NCBI GenBank assembly: GCA_030539275.1
Contig: JAUNSK010000018.1
Location: forward strand, 22,865-86,864
Reading direction: 5' to 3'
From: Oscillospiraceae bacterium
Lineage (GTDB): Bacteria; Bacillota; Clostridia; Oscillospirales; Ruminococcaceae
Length of the DNA: 64,000 nt
The translations under genes were made by a program, and so were the position numbers. Positions 9,276-19,001 of the stretch are shown here, in pieces. Under the pieces are notes generated by a model. It was given only the letters and a program-made list of their open reading frames with translations, searched no databases and had not been told where the DNA came from. Position 1 is the stretch's first letter; the number at the start of each line of letters is the position of its first letter.

Positions 9276-10331
9276 ATGTTCTTTTTCATGATCAGAATAG
9301 GTGTATCAGTGCTTGCATGCGCTATTGCGGCACTAACAGGTATCGTTCTTATTCCATACCTCAAAAAAATTCACTTTGGCCAGACAATTCTTGAGATAGG
9401 ACCAAAGTGGCACAAAGGTAAACAGGGTACACCGATTATGGGCGGTTTTATGTTCATAATAGGAAGTATAATAGCAACAGCGGCAGGATATACAGTATAC
9501 AGGGCATTTTTCCTCGATATTACAAATGCTGATGTAAACGCAAATGCATTCAGACTTCTGGCGTGTATTTTATTTGCAGCTGCATTTTCAGCTCTGGGTT
9601 TTGCCGATGATTATATAAAAGCTGTAAAGAAACAGAATCTCGGACTGAATCCTAAACAGAAAATGATTTTTCAGTTTCTGTTTTCAGTTGCATTTTTGTG
9701 GGTGCTGTATCTGCTTGGGGATAAATCCACAGAGATAGATCTTATGTTTGTTAAGTTTGATATCGGTATCTTTTATTATCCGGTAATGATTCTGTTTATA
9801 ATATACGTATCAAATGCTGTAAACCTTACTGACGGTGTTGACGGATTGTGTGCATCTGTAACAGTAATTACAATGCTTGCATTTACAACGATATGTATGC
9901 TTCTGGGTGACTATGAAGTTTCAATGTTTTCAATAGCAATAGCCGGCGGATGTCTCGGATTCCTTGTATGGAACCTTCATCCTGCCAAGTGTTTTATGGG
10001 TGATACAGGTTCAATGTTTCTCGGCGGTGCATTTATAGGAATCGGTCTTACAACCCATAATCATCTGCTGATAATCCTGGTTGGAATTGTATATGTTCTT
10101 GAAGCTTTATCAGTTGTTATCCAGGTATCATATTTTAAAATTACTGCAAAAATACATTATAAAAAGACAGGTGAAAAAGGAAAGGGCAAGAGAATATTCA
10201 AAATGTCTCCGATTCACCATCATTTTGAAATGTGCGGATTCAGTGAATATAAGATAGTAATTACATTTTCGCTGGCTGCACTGATTGCATGTGCAGGCGC
10301 AGTTGTTCTTCAATACGCAGCTGCACAGTAA
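9276..10331 (+). CDS. mraY: Phospho-N-acetylmuramoyl-pentapeptide transferase
   Basis: MraY is a polytopic membrane enzyme that transfers phospho-MurNAc-pentapeptide to undecaprenyl phosphate to form lipid I. The conserved catalytic region ADDYIKA (Asp111-Asp112) and NLTDGVDG (183-190) are intact, as is the late SPIHHHFEM motif. About ten hydrophobic segments span the 351 residues. A good ribosome site (AGGAGG) precedes ATG 9276. It lies between murE and the SEDS gene; murD, which normally follows mraY, is missing. Confidence 0.96.
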   Translation: MFFFMIRIGVSVLACAIAALTGIVLIPYLKKIHFGQTILEIGPKWHKGKQGTPIMGGFMFIIGSIIATAAGYTVYRAFFLDITNADVNANAFRLLACILFAAAFSALGFADDYIKAVKKQNLGLNPKQKMIFQFLFSVAFLWVLYLLGDKSTEIDLMFVKFDIGIFYYPVMILFIIYVSNAVNLTDGVDGLCASVTVITMLAFTTICMLLGDYEVSMFSIAIAGGCLGFLVWNLHPAKCFMGDTGSMFLGGAFIGIGLTTHNHLLIILVGIVYVLEALSVVIQVSYFKITAKIHYKKTGEKGKGKRIFKMSPIHHHFEMCGFSEYKIVITFSLAALIACAGAVVLQYAAAQ

Positions 10332-10426
10332 ATTATTTAAACAAATGTAATAAATAACCGGTGTCTCGTTCTCTATCAGCGGATATCGGTTATTTTAAAG
10401 CTTTTTTAATCAGGGAGGTTTTCTGT

Positions 10427-11707
10427 GTGACACGTTCAAGAGCTGCTGACACTAAAAAAAAGACAGTAAAGAAAAACAGTATTTTTAAAGTTGCTGTAAT
10501 GGATATAAATGATTGGAGAATCAGAAGCAAAAGTCTTGGTACAGTTGACCTTCCTTTCTTTTTTATTGTCATGATACTGCTTGTAATGGGTATAATTATG
10601 ATGTTTTCCGCAAGCTATGCGTGGGCGATCAGCGAGGGCAGGTCAGGAACATATTACGCTGTAAAGCAGCTAATGTACGGCGGCGGCGGACTTGTAGCAA
10701 TGTTTATTCTTTCAAAAATTGATTATCACTTTTTTCAGAACAAGATCATATCAGTCGGAATTTTTCTGGTCACTCTCGTGATGATGATACTTATTCTTTT
10801 TGAACCGCTAAACCTTGGTGTTAATCTGAATGGTGCAACAAGATGGATAGCATTCGGACGTTTACAGTTTCAGCCCTCAGAGGTTATGAAATTTGCAATT
10901 ATAATAATGTTCAGTATGATGATATCACATAATTACAAAAGAATGAAGGAGTTCAGGGTAGGTGTACTTCCTTTTGGAATAATACTGGGTGTCATAGCAA
11001 TTCTTATGATGCTTGAGCCACATCTCTCGGGTACAATTCTTATATGTGGAATAGGTATCGTTCTTATATTTGTGGGCGGATGCAGGATGGTCCATCTGCT
11101 TGAAGTCGGAGGCTGCGGCATTCTGCTGCTTGCTCTCGGAGTTTTCTATAAAATCGAAAAATCAGGCTTTACATACTTTGAAAAGCGTTTTCAGTCATGG
11201 CTTGACCCTTTTTCTGATATGGCTTCGGATACCTGGCAGACAGCACAGTCACTCATCGCTATTGGTTCAGGCGGAATATTCGGCATGGGGCTAGGTGAAT
11301 CAAGACAAAAATTTCAGTATCTTCCGGAAACAAAAAATGACTTCGTTTTTGCAGTTGTATGTGAGGAACTCGGATATGTAGGTGCGGTTACGGTTATCGT
11401 ACTGTTTGCATTGTTTGTTTTCAGAGGCTTCTATATAGCATCAAAAGCTCCGGACAAATTCGGCATGCTTGTATGCATCGGCTTAACTATGCAGGTAGGG
11501 CTTCAGGCCTTTTTAAATATAGCGGTTGTAAGCAATCTTATTCCGAATACGGGAATAAGCCTTCCGTTTTTCAGTTATGGCGGAACATCACTTATGATGC
11601 TGCTGGCACAGATGGGCATAATACTTAATATATCGCGATATGCGTCTTCTGACCTGAAATCTACAAAGAGGCATGACGCAGAACCCTATCGTAAAATACT
11701 TGACTAA
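10427..11707 (+). CDS. ftsW: SEDS-family lipid II polymerase FtsW/SpoVE
   Basis: This ten-segment membrane glycosyltransferase polymerises lipid II and partners with the class B PBP encoded upstream. Typical SEDS stretches are seen: GATRWIAFGRLQFQPSE, RFQSWLDPFSD, LPETKNDFVFAVVCEELG and LPFFSYGGTS. The frame can be read from GTG 10361, but GTG 10427 is preferred: it is preceded by GGGAGG (10413-10418) at 8 bp, whereas 10361 has no ribosome site. This gives 426 residues. FtsW and SpoVE cannot be distinguished from sequence; in Clostridia the cluster copy is often named SpoVE. Confidence 0.93.
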   Translation: MTRSRAADTKKKTVKKNSIFKVAVMDINDWRIRSKSLGTVDLPFFFIVMILLVMGIIMMFSASYAWAISEGRSGTYYAVKQLMYGGGGLVAMFILSKIDYHFFQNKIISVGIFLVTLVMMILILFEPLNLGVNLNGATRWIAFGRLQFQPSEVMKFAIIIMFSMMISHNYKRMKEFRVGVLPFGIILGVIAILMMLEPHLSGTILICGIGIVLIFVGGCRMVHLLEVGGCGILLLALGVFYKIEKSGFTYFEKRFQSWLDPFSDMASDTWQTAQSLIAIGSGGIFGMGLGESRQKFQYLPETKNDFVFAVVCEELGYVGAVTVIVLFALFVFRGFYIASKAPDKFGMLVCIGLTMQVGLQAFLNIAVVSNLIPNTGISLPFFSYGGTSLMMLLAQMGIILNISRYASSDLKSTKRHDAEPYRKILD

Positions 11708-11735
11708 ATTCATTTGAAAGGACAGGATTTTATTT

Positions 11736-12857
11736 ATGAATGTCTTAATTGCAGGCGGCGGAACAGGCGGACATATAAATCCAGCTCTTGCTATAGCATC
11801 AATTATCAAAGCACATGAACCGGAGGCAAAGTTTTTGTTTGCGGGCACTCCGTTCGGCATGGAGGCAAGATTAATACCGGCAGCGGGATATGATTTTGCA
11901 CCTATCAAGGTAAAAGGATTTCAGAGAAGAATAACTCTAAAAAATATCAGGAGAAATATTGAAGCTGTAGGTTATCTTATGACCTCATCTGCCCGTTCAA
12001 AAGAAATCATCAATGATTTTAAACCGGATATTGTTATCGGGACAGGCGGGTATGTCAGCGGTCCTATAGTAAGACAGGCTGCAAAGATGAAAATACCTAC
12101 TGCGATACATGAGCAGAATGCATATCCAGGTGTTACAACCAGGATCTTATCGAAACATGTTGACAAGGTTATGCTTACGGTCAGAGAGGCTATGGAGTAT
12201 CTTGATAAAAATATAAATTATATTGTTACAGGTCTTCCTGTAAGAAGTGAACTTTTTGATACAAACAAGAGCCAGGCAAGAAAAAAACTTGGTTTTGACG
12301 ACAGCTTTACCATACTTTCGTTCGGCGGAAGTCTCGGTGCGGGATGTATCAATGATACAATGGCTCAGGTAATCAAACATACCTATGATAATAAACTGAA
12401 AATAAACCACATTCATGGATACGGCGGAATGGGAAAGGACTCATTCCCGGAATTTATGAAAAAGAACAATATACCGATGAAATCGCAGAATATGCGTGTA
12501 ACAGAGTATATAAATGATATGGATATCTGTATGTCAGCTGCAGATCTTGTAATCTGCCGTTCCGGTGCAACTACGCTTGCTGAACTTGAAGCAATGGGAA
12601 AGGCATCTATCCTGATACCATCACCTGTTGTTGCCGGAAATCATCAGTTCCATAATGCCAATGTTCTTGCAAAAGCCGGAGCAGCCGTTCTTATAGAACA
12701 GAAAGATGTAAAGGCTCAGGATATGATAAAGCTTGCAGAGGATTTCTGCAGCCATCCCGAAAAAATCAAGGAAATGTCAAGGCATTCATATGACCTTTCC
12801 ATAAAGGATACATCCCAGAGAATATGGAAGGTTATTGACAGTCTTGTTGTAAGATAA
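11736..12857 (+). CDS. murG: UDP-GlcNAc:lipid I N-acetylglucosamine transferase
   Basis: MurG converts lipid I to lipid II at the inner face of the membrane. It begins with the glycine-rich loop GGGTGGH (7-13). The GT28 C-terminal domain carries SFGGSLGAGCIND and the nucleotide-sugar motif VICRSGATTLAELEAMG. The length, 373 residues, is normal. AAAGGA precedes the ATG. It follows ftsW by 28 bp in the usual cluster order. Confidence 0.96.
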   Translation: MNVLIAGGGTGGHINPALAIASIIKAHEPEAKFLFAGTPFGMEARLIPAAGYDFAPIKVKGFQRRITLKNIRRNIEAVGYLMTSSARSKEIINDFKPDIVIGTGGYVSGPIVRQAAKMKIPTAIHEQNAYPGVTTRILSKHVDKVMLTVREAMEYLDKNINYIVTGLPVRSELFDTNKSQARKKLGFDDSFTILSFGGSLGAGCINDTMAQVIKHTYDNKLKINHIHGYGGMGKDSFPEFMKKNNIPMKSQNMRVTEYINDMDICMSAADLVICRSGATTLAELEAMGKASILIPSPVVAGNHQFHNANVLAKAGAAVLIEQKDVKAQDMIKLAEDFCSHPEKIKEMSRHSYDLSIKDTSQRIWKVIDSLVVR

Positions 12858-12976
12858 ATTCAATTCCTCACCACAATTGTAAATACTGCATAGTATAGTG
12901 TGAAAAAGCAAATGACTGGATGTTATGTGCTTTATTGCGCTATTATGCGTATTACGGTTATGTGGGGGTGTTTTGA

Positions 12977-14236
12977 TTGCAAAGGTTTGTTATCAGCGGC
13001 GGAAATGAGTTAAATGGAGATATAACACTCCAGGGAGCCAAAAACAGTGCCCTGCCGATATTGTCTGCATCAGTTCTGGTACGAGGTAGCTCAGTTCTTT
13101 CTAATTGTCCGGATCTGACTGATATATATGCAGCAGCAAGAATTCTTACTCATCTCGGGTGTAAAGTTCACCGGACGGGTCAGAATACAGTCATAGTTGA
13201 CAATCCGGGAGTTTCACTTACTTATATTCCTGATAAATTAATGAGGGAAATGAGATCATCGATCACTTTTCTGGGACCTGTGCTCGGTGAATGCTCAGAA
13301 TGCAGACTTTGTCTGCCTGGCGGTTGTCAGCTCGGACCTAGACCGATAGACATACATCTTGATGCATTGAGACAAATGGGTGTTACAGTCTGTGAGGATC
13401 ACGGCGGTATATACTGCAAGGCAGAAGAAGGCGTCAAGGGAGCAAAAATAGTTCTTCCGTTCCCGAGTGTCGGGGCAACTGAAAACATAATCATGGCTGC
13501 TGTAAAAGCAGACGGAGATACCGAAATCAAAAATGCTGCGAGAGAGCCTGAAATAGTTGATCTTGCTTCTTACCTTAATAAATGCGGTGCAAAGATCCAT
13601 GGAGCCGGCGAGAGCACAATAAGTATATCCGGCGTAAAAACTCTTAACAGCTGTGAATATTCGGTAATGCCAGACAGAATAGCGGCTGCTACATATATGT
13701 CTGCCGCACTTATAACAGGTGGTAAGCTTAGGATCACTGGAACTGACGGGCTTGATATTGAATCATTTGCTGTATTTTTCGGGCAGATGGGATGCAGTGT
13801 GTATGTATATGACAACAGTATCTATGTCAAGGCGAAAAAAAGGATCAATGCGATCAAATCAATAAAAACGCTTCCGTATCCGGGTTTCCCGACTGATATG
13901 CAGGCGATAGTGATGGCTCCGCTGAGCATAGCAGACGGAACCAGCATAATAGAGGAAAATATTTTTGAGTCAAGATATAAACATGTTGATGCTCTCAACA
14001 GAATGGGAGCAGATATCAAGGTTTACGGCAAAGTTGCTGTAGTACATGGTGTAAATACACTATATGGTGCAGATATAGAGGCTACTGATCTGCGCGGAGG
14101 TGCGGCTATGGTAATAGCGGCACTTGCTGCAGAAGGAACAACAGAAATATCAGAAGTTCAGCATATTGACAGGGGATATGAATCGTTTGATAAATTCCTG
14201 CACGCTGCAGGTGCTGATATAGTAAGAAAAAGCTGA
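12977..14236 (+). CDS. murA: UDP-GlcNAc 1-carboxyvinyltransferase
   Basis: MurA transfers enolpyruvate to UDP-GlcNAc, the committed step of peptidoglycan synthesis. The active-site Cys is present as Cys117 in LPGGCQLGPRPIDIHL, so fosfomycin sensitivity is expected from this residue. QGAKNSALPILSAS near the N-terminus is diagnostic. The start is TTG at 12977, preceded by GGGGGTG. The 119-bp gap upstream is larger than others in the cluster; I found no convincing promoter in it. Clostridia often keep a murA copy at this place. Confidence 0.95.
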   Translation: MQRFVISGGNELNGDITLQGAKNSALPILSASVLVRGSSVLSNCPDLTDIYAAARILTHLGCKVHRTGQNTVIVDNPGVSLTYIPDKLMREMRSSITFLGPVLGECSECRLCLPGGCQLGPRPIDIHLDALRQMGVTVCEDHGGIYCKAEEGVKGAKIVLPFPSVGATENIIMAAVKADGDTEIKNAAREPEIVDLASYLNKCGAKIHGAGESTISISGVKTLNSCEYSVMPDRIAAATYMSAALITGGKLRITGTDGLDIESFAVFFGQMGCSVYVYDNSIYVKAKKRINAIKSIKTLPYPGFPTDMQAIVMAPLSIADGTSIIEENIFESRYKHVDALNRMGADIKVYGKVAVVHGVNTLYGADIEATDLRGGAAMVIAALAAEGTTEISEVQHIDRGYESFDKFLHAAGADIVRKS

Positions 14237-14268
14237 TACATTTCACTGTCCGAAAAGGAATGAAAAAA

Positions 14269-15225
14269 ATGCAAAATGTTAAAAAAATAGATATAGATAA
14301 AAATCAAAACGGCAAGCGGAGCAGAAGGCGCCGCAGAAATTTTGTAGGTTATTATTTTATTGTTATTTTTCTGGTTGTGACGATCGGCGTTTCTCTGTCT
14401 GTAACACTTCTTTTTAATATAAATGATATTGTTGTTACAGGTAATACACTTTATGATAGTGTCGAGATAATCAAAGCGACAGGTATAGTGAAAGGCGATA
14501 ATCTTGTACGCCTTAATACAGAAGACGCCGAGAAAAATATACTTAAAAAAATGCTGTATGTAGATGATGTAAAAATAAAAAAAGGTTTTCCGGATAAACT
14601 ATATATAAGCCTTACACCAAGTGTTGCTATGGCATATGTTCAGTGTCAGGGCGGTTATATGCTTATAAGCCATGGCTGGAGAATACTCGATCTGACAGAG
14701 ACCCCTCAGGATCAGTCTCTTCTTGTTATAAACGGATTTAATCCTGAATCAACTGACAGAGCTACAAAAGCCAGTAGTATTGATGCAGGAAAAAATGCAA
14801 TATTATCACAGATGCTGGCGCAGATCGACGAACAGCAGATGCAGAATTTAATATCGATAGATCTAAGTGATAAATTTAATCTGAAAATAAATTATGACAA
14901 CAGGATCACTATTGTAATCGGTAATTCAACCGATATCAAGTATAAACTAAAGTTTGCAAATCAGCTGCTGACCCAGACGCAGGAGCTTGGAGAAAATAAA
15001 AAAGGCTATCTGATATATCATGAATCACACGGATACTCTTTTATTACAGAAGAGGAATACAATCAGATAAATGAAAAGGCAGCAAATGCAGCAGTAAGTA
15101 CTGAAATTTTTGATGCTTCAGGGACAGATGTTTCGTCATCATCAGGTACAGAAATTACAGATACAGGAAATACTTCTCAGCCACTTACAACTGATGAATC
15201 GGCTGAGGATATGCCACAGCAGTAA
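14269..15225 (+). CDS. ftsQ: Cell division protein FtsQ/DivIB
   Basis: This bitopic membrane protein has a Lys/Arg-rich cytoplasmic N-terminus, one membrane helix (about residues 25-48) and an external POTRA domain starting INDIVVTGNTLYDS, followed by a beta domain. DivIB holds FtsL and DivIC together at the septum. The C-terminal 60 residues are low-complexity and rich in Ser, Thr and Asp. An ATG at 14260 is also in frame, but the ribosome site AAAAGGA (14253-14259) touches it, so ATG 14269 is the better start. It sits between murA and ftsZ. Confidence 0.88.
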   Translation: MQNVKKIDIDKNQNGKRSRRRRRNFVGYYFIVIFLVVTIGVSLSVTLLFNINDIVVTGNTLYDSVEIIKATGIVKGDNLVRLNTEDAEKNILKKMLYVDDVKIKKGFPDKLYISLTPSVAMAYVQCQGGYMLISHGWRILDLTETPQDQSLLVINGFNPESTDRATKASSIDAGKNAILSQMLAQIDEQQMQNLISIDLSDKFNLKINYDNRITIVIGNSTDIKYKLKFANQLLTQTQELGENKKGYLIYHESHGYSFITEEEYNQINEKAANAAVSTEIFDASGTDVSSSSGTEITDTGNTSQPLTTDESAEDMPQQ

Positions 15226-15292
15226 CTGAGCAAAAAATGTGCTGATTTGGCAAATTTCAATAAAAACTCAGAAGCTTTTTTTTAAATTTGAC

Positions 15293-15321
15293 TTGAAATT
15301 AACGCGCAAATGTGATAATAT
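15293..15321 (+). promoter_or_regulatory. Candidate ftsZ promoter
   Basis: TTGAAA (15293-15298) and TAATAT (15316-15321) are 17 bp apart in the 200-bp gap before ftsZ. This would give ftsZ its own promoter inside the cluster, as is common. Confidence 0.5.
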
Positions 15322-15425
15322 ATTAATAAATGTTATTTTATTAAAGGGTAATATAGATGAGGGAAATTGGGTTTTAGATTTAAGAGTTTAGTTATTGATT
15401 AGTATAAATTGAGAGGAGTATTTAA

Positions 15426-16535
15426 ATGGCAGGATTTGTTTTTGAAAATGATTCATATGATCCCGAGGTAAATATAAAAGTCATAGGAGTAGGCGGTGGC
15501 GGAGGAAATGCTCTGAATTGTATGGCTGATTCCGGTGTACACGATATCGAGTACATAGCGATAAATACGGATGCATCGGCGTTAAGAAATTCAAAAGCAA
15601 CATCGAAGATCCAGATAGGCGCTAAGCTTACCAGAGGAAGAGGTGCAGGAAACAAACCTGAAGTAGGCGAAAGATCTGCACAGGAAAATAAAGAAGAAAT
15701 AGCTGCAGCTCTCAAGGATGCAGATATGATATTTATTACTGCAGGTATGGGCGGCGGAACAGGTACCGGTGCAGCACCTGTAGTAGCTCAGATCGCTCAG
15801 GAGATGGAGATACTTACTGTAGCAGTAGTAACAAAACCGTTTTTGTTTGAAAGAGAGCAGAAAATGCTTCAGGCAGAACGCGGAATTGCTGAACTTAAAA
15901 AATATGTTGACTCATTAATAGTTATCCCGAATGAAAAACTGCTCGTTGGTCTTGACAAGCCTCTGACTATGAGAGAGTCATTCTCACTTGCAGATGATAT
16001 ACTTAAAACAGGTGTAAAGAGCATTTCAGATCTTATTGTTGATGACGGATTTATCAACCTTGATTTCGCCGATGTTTCCACGATCATGAAGGGTGCAGGT
16101 TATGCACATATGGCAATCGGTTATGGTTCAGGCAAGGACAAGGCTACAGATGCAGCCAAGGCTGTTATCTCAAGTCCGCTTCTTGAAACATCTATCTCCG
16201 GTGCTAACAGGCTCCTTATCAATATTGCAATGAGCGAGGATGTACTTGCTGAAGATGTTGATACAGCTACAAAGATGATCACAGATACAGCTGCTGATGA
16301 TGTTGAATTTATCTTCGGTACAGCTTTCAAGGAAGATATGCAGGATGAAATGCGTATTACTGTTATTGCAGCAGGTTTCGGTGATGCAAAGAACGTTATT
16401 TCTATTGATAATCCGCTTATAGATGATAAGCCGGTTACACCAGTTATCCAGAAATCACAGCCTGTACAGAGTTCAGTTTCGTCTGATGAAGATGATCTGG
16501 ATGCAATATTCAAGATTCTCGATAATAAAAAGTAA
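15426..16535 (+). CDS. ftsZ: Cell division GTPase FtsZ
   Basis: FtsZ is the tubulin-like GTPase that forms the division ring. The tubulin signature GGGTGTG is at residues 109-115. The N-terminal VIGVGGGGGNALNCM and the T7-loop region typical of the family are present. A short variable linker leads to the conserved C-terminal peptide DDLDAIFKIL, which binds membrane tethers. The usual tether gene ftsA is not in the cluster. GAGGAG precedes ATG 15426. The length, 369 residues, is normal. Confidence 0.98.
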   Translation: MAGFVFENDSYDPEVNIKVIGVGGGGGNALNCMADSGVHDIEYIAINTDASALRNSKATSKIQIGAKLTRGRGAGNKPEVGERSAQENKEEIAAALKDADMIFITAGMGGGTGTGAAPVVAQIAQEMEILTVAVVTKPFLFEREQKMLQAERGIAELKKYVDSLIVIPNEKLLVGLDKPLTMRESFSLADDILKTGVKSISDLIVDDGFINLDFADVSTIMKGAGYAHMAIGYGSGKDKATDAAKAVISSPLLETSISGANRLLINIAMSEDVLAEDVDTATKMITDTAADDVEFIFGTAFKEDMQDEMRITVIAAGFGDAKNVISIDNPLIDDKPVTPVIQKSQPVQSSVSSDEDDLDAIFKILDNKK

Positions 16536-16555
16536 ATTGAATATATTTAAGAAAC

Positions 16556-16584
16556 CGTACACGTATTTAATACGTGTACGATTT
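16556..16584 (+). terminator. Terminator after ftsZ
   Basis: A perfect 11-bp stem (16556-16566 with 16570-16580) with a 3-nt loop is followed by ATTTTC. The T run is short, so some read-through is possible. Confidence 0.75.
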
Positions 16585-16673
16585 TCATTAATTGCTGTTA
16601 TAATAAGTATATTAGCTTTGTATAATGTAATTTTGCACTAAAACATGGAATAAACCTTGTTCAATATGTTAGA

Positions 16674-16703
16674 TTGATAATACCAGTAAAAGTATGATAT
16701 AAT
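16674..16703 (+). promoter_or_regulatory. Promoter of the DivIVA-like gene
   Basis: TTGATA (16674-16679) and TATAAT (16698-16703) are spaced by 18 bp. Confidence 0.65.
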
Positions 16704-16784
16704 AATGTTGTATAAAATTGCATTTTATAATGGGAAATACAATTATCTTGTAATAAACTTATAGCAAAAGGAGTGCTTTGAATT

Positions 16785-18263
16785 ATGGAGAGCGAAGAAC
16801 GTTCTGAGGGTTTAGGATTATTAAAGGATGCACCGCTTGGCAAAAAGGGTTTTGACAAGGCTGATGTTCTCAGATATATCAATGATATGAGTGCGCAGAT
16901 GACTGAACTCGAAAAACAATTAAGTGAAGCTAAAGCAGCGCAGACACCGGCAGTCGACATGTCTTCTTATAAAAGTAAGATCTCAAGTCTTGAAGGTGAA
17001 GTCAAAACACTTACTAACAAAGTTAATTCAGTAAACATTGTTATTAAGAAGACAGAAGAAGCACTTGATTCAGAGAAAAAAGCCAGACAGAGTGAAAAAA
17101 ATCTTTATGAGGCTGAACGTGCTAAATATACTGAAACAATAAATGATCTGACAGCTAACGGAGCATCTGGCGGCAGCGGTAATAATGACGAACTTAAAAA
17201 ACAGATCGCCGAAAAGGACAAGCTTCTCAAATCTAAAGATGATCTGCTCATAAGCAAGGAAAAAGATCTTATCAATGCAAAAAAATCTGCAGCTATGAAA
17301 GAACAGCAGATCGAAGAACTTAACAGCCAGATCGCAGAGCTTAAGGAAAACGGTACAAGTTCAGATTCACAGTTTGCAAGTACATTTGATATTGGAAATG
17401 TATTTATCGAAGCTCAGAATACAGCTAAAAAGATCACGATAGAGGCTCAGAATGCTGCAAACAAGGTTACTGAAGAAGCTAAACAGCAGGCAGATACAAC
17501 AGTAAGTGAAGCTGAGAAAAAAGCGTCAGCTACAATCAGTGATGCACAGACAAAAGCAAATAATATGATCACAGAAGCTGAAGAAAAGAGCCGCAAGACG
17601 ATTGAAGATGCTAAAACAGAGGCACAGAAGATCGTGAGCGATGCAAAGGAAAATGTTGAAAAGAAAACTCTGACTGTAAACCAGCAGACAGCTGATATGA
17701 TGAGAATATCTGAAAACATTAAAAATTCATTCAAGGCTGATTTTGAAAAACTCAGATCAAATCTGAAAGATGTATCAGAGCTTATGTCAGTTCTTACATC
17801 TGATGTTTCAAAGACTGTAAGTGATGCAGATTCCAAGATCGACAAGTACAGCTCAATCATGTTTGATGATGCAAAGCTTAAGGAGTTCCTTGATACTTTA
17901 TCTGACGACCAGAAGAAAAATATTGAAAATATCAAAAAAGGTGAGAACACACATGCTTCTGAAAAGAAAAATGAAAATAATCACCCTGATAATTCAAAAC
18001 ATTCAAACAATTCAGATAATTCAAAGGATAATACATATAAGGTAAACAACAAAGCTACATGGGCTATGGATGACCTGGAGGCACTTACAAAACAGGTTGA
18101 GATAACAGCTTCCTCCAAAAATCAGAATGACAACAAGTCAAAAGACCATGAAAAGGTTGTTAAACCTGTCCAGTCAGTAAAGATGCAGCCAAAGGCTTCA
18201 GACAAGTGGAAGGAAGACCTGGCAGCACTTGCAAAAGAAGCAGAAATAAATGAAAATGTTTAA
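16785..18263 (+). CDS. DivIVA-domain coiled-coil protein
   Basis: This 492-residue cytosolic protein has a short DivIVA/GpsB-like N-terminus (KKGFDKADVLRYINDM, about 21-36), the part that binds curved membrane in that family. A long coiled coil follows; its middle is built from tandem 11-residue-like units of the type EAEKKASATISDAQ (about 205-290). The tail is Asn/Lys/Asp-rich and disordered. A role in septum placement or polar scaffolding is inferred from the domain and from its place directly after ftsZ. It has its own promoter and terminator. AAAGGAG lies about 11 bp before ATG. Confidence 0.78.
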   Translation: MESEERSEGLGLLKDAPLGKKGFDKADVLRYINDMSAQMTELEKQLSEAKAAQTPAVDMSSYKSKISSLEGEVKTLTNKVNSVNIVIKKTEEALDSEKKARQSEKNLYEAERAKYTETINDLTANGASGGSGNNDELKKQIAEKDKLLKSKDDLLISKEKDLINAKKSAAMKEQQIEELNSQIAELKENGTSSDSQFASTFDIGNVFIEAQNTAKKITIEAQNAANKVTEEAKQQADTTVSEAEKKASATISDAQTKANNMITEAEEKSRKTIEDAKTEAQKIVSDAKENVEKKTLTVNQQTADMMRISENIKNSFKADFEKLRSNLKDVSELMSVLTSDVSKTVSDADSKIDKYSSIMFDDAKLKEFLDTLSDDQKKNIENIKKGENTHASEKKNENNHPDNSKHSNNSDNSKDNTYKVNNKATWAMDDLEALTKQVEITASSKNQNDNKSKDHEKVVKPVQSVKMQPKASDKWKEDLAALAKEAEINENV

Positions 18264-18266
18264 TTT

Positions 18267-18302
18267 AATTCAGGAAACTGTTCATACAGTTTCCTGAAAT
18301 TT
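18267..18302 (+). terminator. Hairpin after the DivIVA-like gene
   Basis: A perfect 12-bp stem (18269-18280 with 18287-18298) and 6-nt loop begin just after the stop codon. The following ATTTATG is a weak T run, so it may be leaky. Confidence 0.6.
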
Positions 18303-18331
18303 ATGTTAAGTTGAATAAGTGAGATGAGTTT

Positions 18332-18892
18332 ATGAGTACTGAAATAAAGATCGCAACAGAAGAAATAAAAAAGCATGCCGGTACCCTTAAGATAGGTGAT
18401 AAGGTACTTCTGACAGGCTATGTTTATACATCAAGAGATGCTGCACACAAACGTATAAATGAAATGCTTGATAAGGGTGAAAAGCTCCCGTATGAGCTTG
18501 AAGGCGCTGTTATTTACTATGCAGGTCCTACACCGGCAAAACCTGGTCAGGCTATAGGATCATGCGGTCCTACAACATCAGGAAGAATGGATAAGTTTGC
18601 ACCAAGATTTCTGGATCTCGGACTCGCAGCTATGATCGGAAAAGGTGAAAGAAATCAGGAAGTCAGAGAAGCTATAGTAAGAAATAAGGCAGTTTATTTC
18701 TGCGCAGTAGGCGGTGCAGGTGCACTTGCATCAAAATGTATCAAAAGCTGTGAGGTAATAGCATTTGAGGACCTTGGCTGTGAGTCGGTCAAACGGCTTT
18801 ATTTTGAAGACTTTCCGGTTGTCGTATGCAATGACTGTGACGGCGGAGATATCTTTTCACAGGGACGTTCAAAGTACTGCAGTGCAGAGTAA
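18332..18892 (+). CDS. Fe-S fumarate/tartrate hydratase, beta subunit
   Basis: The protein matches the beta (C-terminal) half of class I fumarases and L(+)-tartrate dehydratases, which interconvert fumarate and malate with a 4Fe-4S cluster. Recognisable stretches are GDKVLLTGYVYTSRDAAHKR, YYAGPTPAKPGQAIGSCGPTTSGRMD and YFCAVGGAGALASKCIKS. The length, 186 residues, fits the separate beta subunit. The alpha subunit, which carries the cluster ligands and is usually just upstream, is not present: the upstream gene is the DivIVA-like protein. The partner must be encoded elsewhere. A strong terminator follows. Confidence 0.9.
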   Translation: MSTEIKIATEEIKKHAGTLKIGDKVLLTGYVYTSRDAAHKRINEMLDKGEKLPYELEGAVIYYAGPTPAKPGQAIGSCGPTTSGRMDKFAPRFLDLGLAAMIGKGERNQEVREAIVRNKAVYFCAVGGAGALASKCIKSCEVIAFEDLGCESVKRLYFEDFPVVVCNDCDGGDIFSQGRSKYCSAE

Positions 18893-18902
18893 TATAAAAA
18901 TT

Positions 18903-18946
18903 AAACAGGCTTTCATTCAATACCGGATGAAAGCCTGTTTTTTTTG
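18903..18946 (+). terminator. Strong terminator after the fumarase beta gene
   Basis: A perfect 14-bp stem (18903-18916 with 18927-18940) is followed by eight T residues. Confidence 0.9.
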
Positions 18947-19001
18947 TATTTATCAGTGTTTGTAAAAATATGAACATTTAATAGAAAATGAACTCTTAAA
19001 A

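Noticed and set aside
16121-16513. 130-codon minus-strand frame inside ftsZ
   Set aside because: It is Ser-rich antisense of ftsZ codons, without a ribosome site or homology.
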